A stretch of 64,000 nucleotides of DNA, from assembly GCA_946811185.2 (NCBI GenBank), contig OX328103.1, forward strand, positions 27,944,172-28,008,171, given 5' to 3'. Positions within the stretch are counted from its first letter, which is position 1. Each line of letters opens with the position of its first letter. Positions 56,464-64,000 of the stretch are shown here, in pieces. The notes under the pieces were generated by a model. That model had not been told where the DNA came from. It saw only the letters and a list, made by a program, of their open reading frames with translations, and did no database searches. The translations under genes were made by a program, and so were the position numbers. The stretch comes from Hippopus hippopus. Taxonomy: Eukaryota > Mollusca > Bivalvia > Cardiida > Cardiidae.

Positions 56464-57183
56464 AAGGCCATAGACTTGCCGGAGAGAACCCAAAAATAAA
56501 CCAAAGGAACTATAGAAACCCAAAGATACGAAAACCTAATTAGCATTTAGTCTTAAACAAATCTTCTTTTATCACCACACTTCTAGTTTGTCAAAAGACT
56601 TAATAATGTTGGTCGTAAATTGCATACCATCAAACAAGTGTTGAACACAGTTTGTGGATAAAGTCTTCCTGTTAAGCCAGTATCGGCCGTTGACTTTTTC
56701 AACAATAATTTCTGGACGGACTGAGTGTCTCATCTTCTTCCTTATTCATGTATTTGTTGTTTTCTTGTCAAAATGGCTTTGCTTTCAGTTTGCTTTTCAG
56801 TGTCTCTTATATTTCCTTATAAAATATTAAACACCATTCGCCATTTTTTTTTTTTTTTTTTTTCTTTTGAAAAAAGAATAAAAACCCAGTGAATCTTTGA
56901 CCAAAGTGTTCCGTCTTTTACCGACCCTGTAAAGTAGGCCTTTAAAAACACTTTTGGAAAAGGTAACAATTCTTGGAACCTTGACTTTCTCTTTCTTTAA
57001 CGATATTTTCTACCATTTTAAACACAACTATTGTTATTTGAGACTCATTTTAATTCGCCGTCTGCAAATACTTCCACTTGGGAAAGTCTCAAATTTTGTC
57101 GTCTGGTGGAGATAAACAACGAGGTGTGTCGCTAAACCTCTTCTTTGATAAAAATAATAATAATAATAGCAGTGGTTTAAAAT
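56464..57183. other. Non-coding sequence homologous to 23504-25010
   Basis: No gene is seen. A poly-T tract lies at about 56846-56865. Confidence 0.5.
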
Positions 57184-57680
57184 TGTTTGTTTGAACACCG
57201 TTATGAACCTTATTTCAGTTATATCGCATTGCCAGTGTACCTATCCATACTGTCCTGGAGTATCCTTTACCAGCAATTGACATATATTCTTCCCGAGCCA
57301 CCAACAACTTTCCCCAATATTTCATGTTCAGAACTAACAGAACAAACAGGTCATATCAAAGAAAAACTTCGTGGACACTATTATAGCCAGTTTCAATCCA
57401 GTTCTTAGGAAAGTTAGTCAGAGTGTTTGTCTTGATATAATCTAAGTTGAGAGTGAAAACGGGTTACATCGGGTCAAAGACTAGGTCACCAGGTCAAATC
57501 TTTGACATACCTTGTGTATGCTCTAAAGCCCACATTTTTATGTCCAATATTTATGAAAATTAGTCAGAATGTTTGTCTTTGTGAAAGTTTGGTTGAGTTT
57601 CAAAATGGATTAGGTGGTTTCAGAAACTATGACATCAGGTCAAATCTTAAAAAAAAAATGTACTGGACAAACAATCAGTG
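57184..57680. repeat. SINE 3' fragment followed by 145-bp tandem repeat units
   Basis: The - strand SINE part lies at about 57184-57305. Repeat units carry CAGGTCA near 57350 and CACCAGGTCAAATC at about 57487. It is a shortened copy of 3781-4510. Confidence 0.65.
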
Positions 57681-57734
57681 GCACTTATCATGCATCACTT
57701 CTCAGGCAGTCAACAGAAAATAATAAACCCACGC

Positions 57735-58060
57735 GCTCAAAACTTAGTTAAATTGTACTGTTCCACTAGGACAATGATCCTTTTCACAAGTCAGTCATTG
57801 CCATGGCTGTTATTGATGATTGTGGCTTTGAATTGATCTGGCATTCCTCTAATTCGCCTGATCTCACTCCATTATTCTTTATCTATTTCTAAAAGAGAGA
57901 AAAGAAAAATGCCATTTCCGTTATCCACTTTCTGTCAGATAATGACGTCAAGTATGCAGTGGACTTCTTTAAAAGTGACTTTGAGGCCCTATAGTGTATA
58001 GATACTGGAGGAGATTGTATTGAAAAATAATGCAGTATGTCCGCCAAAAGCCAAACCCTT
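57735..58060 (+). pseudogene. Mariner (DD34D-type) transposase C-terminal remnant
   Basis: Readable in pieces on the + strand: D-N-D-P-F-H-K-S-V-I-A-M-A-V, C-G-F-E-L-I-W-H, N-S-P-D-L-T-P-L-F-F and, at the end, C-I-D-T-G-G-D-C-I-E-K. A stop replaces the residue before the catalytic Asp (CACTAGGAC). The third Asp position, 34 residues on, is Phe. Several stops and frameshifts follow. It is distinct from the DD41D elements elsewhere in the window. Confidence 0.72.
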
Positions 58061-59259
58061 AAATATGACGTTCACAACTTATTAATCAGCCCTCAAGAGT
58101 AGGTATTATCTAAATTTTTTTTTATTTCTTCCGAGAACTAGCCCTCAATCTGCCATTTCTCCTTTTCCCACAAAAGACCAAAGGTAAATCCCAGTATTTG
58201 AGACACACTTTAGTTGCTGTCTGCAAATGGTCTAAATTTGGACGAGTCTAAAATTTCATTGTCTTGTAAAGGGTTAACTTTCTTAGTGATAAAAGGTGAA
58301 AACAAAGAGCTTTTCCGAACGGGACATATCAAGATTAACATCTGTCTGCATAGTAAATACCGTCTGATCTTGGATCTATACTGTCTATATCTTGAATCGA
58401 TACAGTCTGCTCCTATAGTGAAGACTCTAGGATGGAAATATGTCCAATTTTCATTCACTTGTATGCTCGGCCATCGAAAATATCTTAATTGGTTTACCTG
58501 CAACCGAAAGAGTTGGAATGATCTTGGTTTAAAGATTCATCTATAATCGTTTTCAGGCAGTTTTCAGCCAATTTTTAAACCGCCTAAACCTTACTTAATG
58601 AAACTATAATCATTCTTGTATCTGCCAAATGTTGCCCCTGTTGGCTGCAAGATTGCACAGATTACGACGGATAGAGAAAATGCATTTCATGTTTGAAGGC
58701 CTTCAAGGCAATCACTGCTGTCGTTCCCTTTTTTAAATAAGGACACATCTTTTGTGTTTTTCTATCCCTTACACCATATATATTGGTAATTTATCTATAT
58801 GTTTACACATCTGAGCTATTATACACACTTTCAAGTTTTAATTTTTTTTTTTTTTTTCATTCTAGCCGTGAGGATGTATCTTTATTTTTTTGCTGACACT
58901 GTCGCCGTTAAATATAGCATTATTTTTTTAGAGTTAACACACATCATACAATCGTTTGTTATAACAAACAGTTAGGAAGAAAGCTTCAGAAAACGGTGTG
59001 AGAAAGGTAGACATCGGCATTTTCTTCCATTACCATGATGTTGTTCTAGCTTTTCGAAAGGAAATTCCAACGATTGAGCCATATTTCAGTTCGTAGACTC
59101 TTTTTATATGGACTAGTCTTTAATGTTGTCGTCTGAGTAAAGGAATAAAAGGAGCAGAAAGAAAGCACTTATGCATAGTTCTAATTTTGCATTTATCTGA
59201 TTTCAGCTGTAGCCCCTCGATAACCTACAGTCTTTGACGTAAGTATCTCTCACGTACCT
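58061..59259. other. No gene seen; repeat fragments
   Basis: An AGCATTTTCTCC-type fragment ends near 58277 (GTAAAGGGTTAA). About 58545-58835 matches 1095-1400. A (T)n tract lies at about 58840-58857. Confidence 0.5.
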
Positions 59260-59283
59260 CGGAGCGCATTTGCAAAATACGCT
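59260..59283 (+). promoter_or_regulatory. Conserved upstream element before the last C1q gene
   Basis: CGGAGCGCATTTGCAAAA plus TACGCT, 313 nt before the ATG. The flanks here are well diverged from gene 1, which makes the match more telling. Confidence 0.5.
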
Positions 59284-59572
59284 CGCGCACTGAAACTGAG
59301 GTAATAATTGGCGTTTTTATAGGCAATTTAGTCAAATTTAGATGAATATTGGAACTGTAAAGTTGAAATCATATTGATAAAATTTTCAGTAATTTTTCAG
59401 TTAAAGTCTAAATAATGATGTGTATGTATATGGCATTTTTTTAGGGAGTATATCCAGAAAATAGGAAAGGTGAGAGATGAGTTTTTTTATTTGACGTGGT
59501 TAATCTCTAAATATCCAATGTGAAAAAATCAAATTACAGCCTTATTATTACAGGAATCACTATACGTTAACG

Positions 59573-62500
59573 ATGGATATTAAGGCGGTCTCATTAATCC
59601 TTTGTCTGCAAGCTGCAATAGCTTATGCCTCGGAGCCATCTTGCCCTGATGCTACGTTTGGGCGGGAAATACTGGAACAAACTCTGGAGACTAAGAAAAT
59701 CGTAAAAGTACTGCAGCAAGAGATTGCAGGAATAAGGAATGGACTAGACGAAAACACCGTTTTATTCAACGAGCGGATGCAAATCGACGATATCAAGCAA
59801 AACTTGACTGTATTGTCTTGCAAACAGGAGAGAGTGGAGGAGAAGCTCGATTCGCTCGAAGCAAAGCTTACAAAAGGTAAAATGAATTTTCTGTTCTTGG
59901 ATAAAAACATGAATGATATGAAAGTTAGATGTAGCCTCCTTGGTTTTGTGGCATTAACTATTGTTACCCTTTAGCAGACGTCAAAGAGAAATAAAGCAAT
60001 TGAAGACGACAGCTTTAATGTGTCTCAAACGACAGAATTCGTCCTTTATAGGGTGGGATGTTTCCAGGAGAAAAGGAAAAAAAAAGAAACGTTGATGGCC
60101 CCCCATACTTTCATTTTCTCCCCCCCCCAAAAAAAAGTTGATTTAATACACGGTACTGGTAGGTTAAAGGTTGTGCGATACCGAAGGTTACAGGTTTGAC
60201 GGTCTCACATTTGTCAAAATGAAAGACTTGAAGACGGAGGTAGTGTCTTCAACACCTGGACCACGGTATATGGTGCAGTACTTCGATTTTCCATGTGCAT
60301 TACAATACGTACTCGAATATCTGCATTACAGTACGTACTCGAATCTCGTTTGATCAACTATTTTGTCACTAAATAATTAAGTCATCTCTTGACGGCTGTA
60401 AATACAACTCCAATTCAAATGAAGCGACTGCTTGGTCATTTTTCTTTTTAAATTGAGGTAGAAGTAGAGGGCAGAGCACATAATAGATACAAATCATGCA
60501 TGCAGACCTATCTTGAATCCTCACTAAACGATATTTTTGTGATGTATTTTGACGACAATAATGACAGAATTAGATTATCTGTGTCGTCTTTTATAATCTC
60601 AGTATCCATTGCACTTGATCCACGATCTGGAAAAAGGGAGTTTAATGCATCTCCGTTGTGCATTTTACCAGGCAAGTCATCTCAGAATCACGGATGTATA
60701 ATATCCATTTTGTCTCACAACCGACTGAATCATAGGATAGACTGGTCCTTTGACACGCAGATAGCAAAATGTTTCGACTAAGATCAACCTGCGGTGACTG
60801 TTCAGCCTGACCCAGGCCGATATGTTTTGCAGATGTATTAAACCTCCTTTTCACAGAGCATGGCTCACTCATATTGGGCTGAAAGAGTTTGATAATAAAA
60901 CATAGACAATTCTTAACCCTTTTCATAGCTTAAGGCGATTTTTTTTCCCCCGGCATTGATTAGGATTACGCAACACATAACGTTCCGCTTAATCTTGGAT
61001 CTTAAACCGGTGCTTTGTTCAGATAAGCATGAGGAATAAATTCAATTCTAAGTTTAGGTGGATTGTATTGTCAGGTGTGGAAAGAGATAAGTTTATATAT
61101 TTTGTGCTGTAAGAGTGAGAACAATCTTAGTCAAGCACTGTCATATTTTGTTTAACACTTATCCTGCTAAATAACTCAGCTGAAATTTTCATTTTGATAG
61201 TAGAAACCCAAATATTGCTATTTCAAAGGTATGTTTTGGGGAATAATATCTTCCTATCGGACAGTGTAGATCAAAGAACAGACTGCACGTTCAGTGCAGT
61301 CTGATCTTGATCTACACTGTCCGCAAAAGGTCAGTGAATCGCGTTTAGCAGCCAAAGGGTTAATACAGGTCTTATGTGATTGTCCCGACTAAATTTTACA
61401 TAGCATGGTTATGGATCAATCCACGATTTAGCTTCACTTAGATTTGAGACATGCTTTGTGAAAATTGGTTTTAATGTATCTACAGAAAGTATTGACCTAT
61501 GTCAGCCTGCGCAATCCACGCAGGCTGACACAGGTTGGATCTTTTTGCTACTTGTAAATTTTATGCAAGTCAAAGGATCATTCTATCTCCAGATCCTGTA
61601 GATTGTTAGACAAATTGATTGTATTGATCCCTAATTATGTAATGACTTGGCCTAGTATAATGCATTACGAAAATGGATTAAACGCATTTTTGCTAGAGCA
61701 ACGCTCATTTGCTTTTATTCGAATTTCTAAAACTAACGACACAGATAGATTGTTGAATTTGAAAGTTTTTACTAAACTCTTTGGATTCTTTTTTACGGGT
61801 TTCTCGACATCGAATTATCGATATTCATCTCATTTTCAATATTAACACAGTTCTAATACAGGGGCGTCCTAAAAAACTGATAAACTTAGCTTTATATGGC
61901 AGTGTATTCCTATCCCCAATGAGGTTGGTATATATAACGTTTTATATATTGTTCTTTAAAATGACATAATTAGAAATGAAAATATTGATATCACGCTACA
62001 AATTGTGAAATCACTTAGATGATATACTAGTATGGGTATATTCTTGTCGGATATAATAGGAACTATTGGTTTCCACGGATCACCAGAATAAGTGCGTACT
62101 TAGGCTGTAAAAGTCACCCTTGAAAACCGGGAACGTATGGGAACTTATTGTAAACAAATTCAGTGATTATAAAAAGGAGTACAAATGAACTTTTATATTC
62201 CTAAAAAAAAAACGGGATGAATCGAATGTATGGTTGGAGGCGAGATGGACAAAGTTTATACGGTTCAGCCCGAAAACTGAGGAGTGCACGTTAAAGCTCG
62301 TCCTCCTAGTTTTCTAAGCCTCACCGGATAAACTTTATCTATCTCGGCATCAACCATACATTCTCTTTTTATTTTATGTAAATTTCAGACGCACTCGAAA
62401 AACCCGTGTTTTCCGTCGTTCTCCATCAGGGACGGCTACACCAAGCAAGTAGTAATAACGTCATAAAATTCGACAGAGAAATTTCAAACATCGGCGGACA

Positions 62501-62777
62501 TTACAGCAAGCTAACAGGTCAGTTCACGGCACCAATGGATGGAGTTTACATGTTTTCTGCGTCTATCTTAGCGGACCATAATGAGGAAATCTGGGGTTAC
62601 ATCAAAGCAGGAGACAAATTCGTGAGGATAAACGAACGCGGGACGGATGATCGCCATGGACAGGGAAGTCAGACAATGGTAGTTGCCTTAAAGAGAGGAG
62701 ACCATGTGACTGTTCATGGTGGTCCAAAAATTTATGGGGATAGTTACACAGCATTCAGCGGATTTTTGATTCAATGA
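59573..62777 (+). CDS. Secreted coiled-coil C1q domain-containing protein, gene 5 (intact, two exons)
   Basis: The coding join is 59573-59876 plus 62389-62777, 693 nt, 230 aa. Exon 1 has a signal peptide (S-L-I-L-C-L-Q-A-A-I-A-Y-A), the S-E-P-S-C-P-D block, the shared helix and N-L-T site, and an extra Cys in L-S-C-K-Q-E, which might change disulphide linkage. Splice sites are AAAAG|GTAAAA and AATTTCAG|ACG. Exon 2 starts D-A-L-E-K-P-V-F-S-V-V-L-H-Q-G-R, more diverged than elsewhere. It keeps the C1q core (F-x5-N-x4-Y-x6-F-x5-G-V-Y-M-F) and ends F-S-G-F-L-I-Q. Expected to be a secreted lectin-like immune protein. The 2512-bp intron contains two MITEs, one palindromic element and the acceptor-side hairpin. 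Confidence 0.9.
60617..60868. repeat. Palindromic MITE in intron (private to the last gene)
   Basis: The ends are GATCCACGATCTGGAAAAAG and CTTTTCACAGAGCATGGCTC. The other copies have only the first bases of this stretch at the same place (TTGAGCCACGATCT, 46034 and 54244). Confidence 0.65.
61151..61363. repeat. TTAA...GGGTTAA palindromic element in intron of the last gene
   Basis: Same ancestral insertion as 46157 and 54362. Hairpin CAGACTGCACG / GTGCAGTCTG. Confidence 0.7.
61446..61707. repeat. Palindromic MITE in intron of the last gene
   Basis: Hairpin CAGCCTGCGCAATCCACG / CGCAGGCTGACA. Same ancestral insertion as 46451. Confidence 0.65.
62225..62362. repeat. Intronic hairpin upstream of exon 2 acceptor (last gene)
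   Basis: AATGTATGGTTGG / CAACCATACATT, ending 26 nt before the exon. Confidence 0.78.
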
Positions 62778-62911
62778 AACTTATCCTTGGAGCGGCATGT
62801 CGATTTGCTTAACTCTCAAACAGCTAAATGATTTAAACGAAACTTTCTAGCCGATAGTAAATATCCAAATATTGCTATTTCAAAGTTATTTTTGAGGATA
62901 TAAATATCTCC
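62778..62911. other. Short flank after the last gene, diverged from 47758-48150
   Basis: It lacks the palindromic element found at 47813-48038 and one arm of the following hairpin. No gene is seen. Confidence 0.5.
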
Positions 62912-64000
62912 TTTTGCGCAGTCTGATCTTGATCTACACTGTCAGCAAAATGTCCTTAACTCGCACTTAGCATACATTTTGTGGATGAAGTCTTTCTGTT
63001 GAGTCAATATCGGTCAATGACTTATTCAACAATAATTCCTTGAGGAATAGAGTGTCTTATCTTCTTCCTTCTTCATGTACTCGTATTTTGCTGTTCTCCT
63101 ATCAAAATGGCTTCGCTCTCAGTTTGCTTTTCATTGTCTCTTATATTTCCTTGTAAAAGATTAAACACCATTCGCCCTTTTTTTTTGAGAAAAGAATAAC
63201 AGCCCTTTTACCAAATAATTCCGTTTTTAACGACCTTGTAAAAGAGGCAATAAAACACTTTGGGAAAAGGTAATAATTCCTGTAATCAGTATTTTCTCCT
63301 TCTCCATCGTTGCTTTCTACCATTTATAAGGCAAATATTGTTATTTTGGACTCTTTTAATCTGTTGTCTGCAAATGTTTCCAGTTTATAATAATTTCAAA
63401 TTTGTCGTTTGGTGAAGAGTAAACAACGAGGTGTGTCGCTAGAAAACATCTTTTTGATAAAAAAAAAAAAACTTAAATGCCTTAACTCTTCACCACAAAA
63501 CAAAATTAAGACCAGTCTAAGTTAAAAGCATTTGTAGATGACAAAATAAATATGATTCAAGTAATGTAATTTGTTTTAGAAAGGATAGAAAACACTGTGG
63601 GAAAAAGAGAAAATGCTGGTCACCAGCATTTTCTCCTTTTCCCACAATGTTTTCCAAGGCATCTTTCCTTTGGGTCGTTAAAAGTTGTAATGGTGTGGTG
63701 AAGGGTTAAACGTAAAAGAAAAACATCGGCATGATAACAAAATGGAAATGAAAGTGGTATAAATGGAACAAAATTGATCGCGACAAGCGATTGCTACTTT
63801 TCCCAAATGCTTTACGGAACTGTCAAAAGCACGAACGTTAAAACAACAGATTAACCCTTTGACTGCTGAGCGCGATGCAATGACCATTTGCGGACACTTT
63901 AGATTAAGATCAGACTGCACAGAACGTGCAGTCTGATCTTGGATTTACTCTGTCCGACAAGGAAATTTTTTAAACCCGAAAAAAGTCTTTGAAATAGCAA
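62912..64000. repeat. Near-identical copy of 48152-49306, running off the right edge
   Basis: See the entry at 48152. It begins exactly at TTTTGCGCAGTCTG, the tip of a palindrome. It contains hairpin elements at 63481-63709 and 63850-64000. Confidence 0.85.

Overview
The window looks like nuclear DNA of a marine bivalve mollusc, probably a clam-like lineage; the species cannot be named from sequence alone. It is AT-rich and has intron-containing genes for secreted C1q-domain proteins, a family greatly expanded in bivalves. It also holds a tRNA-derived SINE with a mollusc-type 3' end, a 145-bp tandem repeat, and dense palindromic elements whose ends read TTAACCC/GGGTTAA. No bacterial-style operon, rRNA gene or CRISPR array is present.

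The host genes form one tandem array on the + strand. Each gene has two exons. Exon 1 is 304 nt and encodes a signal peptide and a coiled coil. Exon 2 is 389 nt (386 nt in the first copy) and encodes one C1q domain. The splice is in phase 1 (G|AC). Five loci are represented: an exon 2 whose exon 1 lies off the left edge (1920-2305); three intact genes (20422-23261, 45038-47757, 59573-62777); an orphan or alternative exon 1 (50742-51045); and a pseudogene with a truncated exon 1 and a stop codon inside the C1q domain (53278-56220). The intact products are about 230 aa. They should be secreted lectin-like recognition proteins of innate immunity that multimerise through the coiled coil.

The first two intergenic blocks (about 2.3-20.4 kb and 23.3-45.0 kb) are copies of one segmental duplication, so each insertion can be dated relative to it. 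Shared, older items: a CR1/L2-like LINE lacking its RT core, a 145-bp tandem repeat, a SINE 3' fragment and an ORF1-like retroelement remnant. Only in the left copy: a SINE with a 13-bp target duplication, a palindromic MITE, a LINE with an open 855-codon reading frame, a 410-bp miniature LTR-like element with a tRNA-Pro primer site and a tRNA-like segment, a long-TIR foldback element and a DD41D Tc1/mariner element. Only in the right copy: a 1.0-kb mariner-like element and an 8.7-kb block holding a decayed Ty3/Gypsy gag-protease-RT remnant. The later intergenic regions (47.8-50.7 kb and 56.2-59.6 kb) are short, about 3 kb, and packed with small palindromic elements. A stretch of about 1.1 kb (48152-49306) recurs almost unchanged at the right edge (62912-64000).

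Most of the DNA is repeat-derived. Coding calls outside the C1q genes are transposon genes or their remains. Family names rest on motifs read by eye; no database search was possible.
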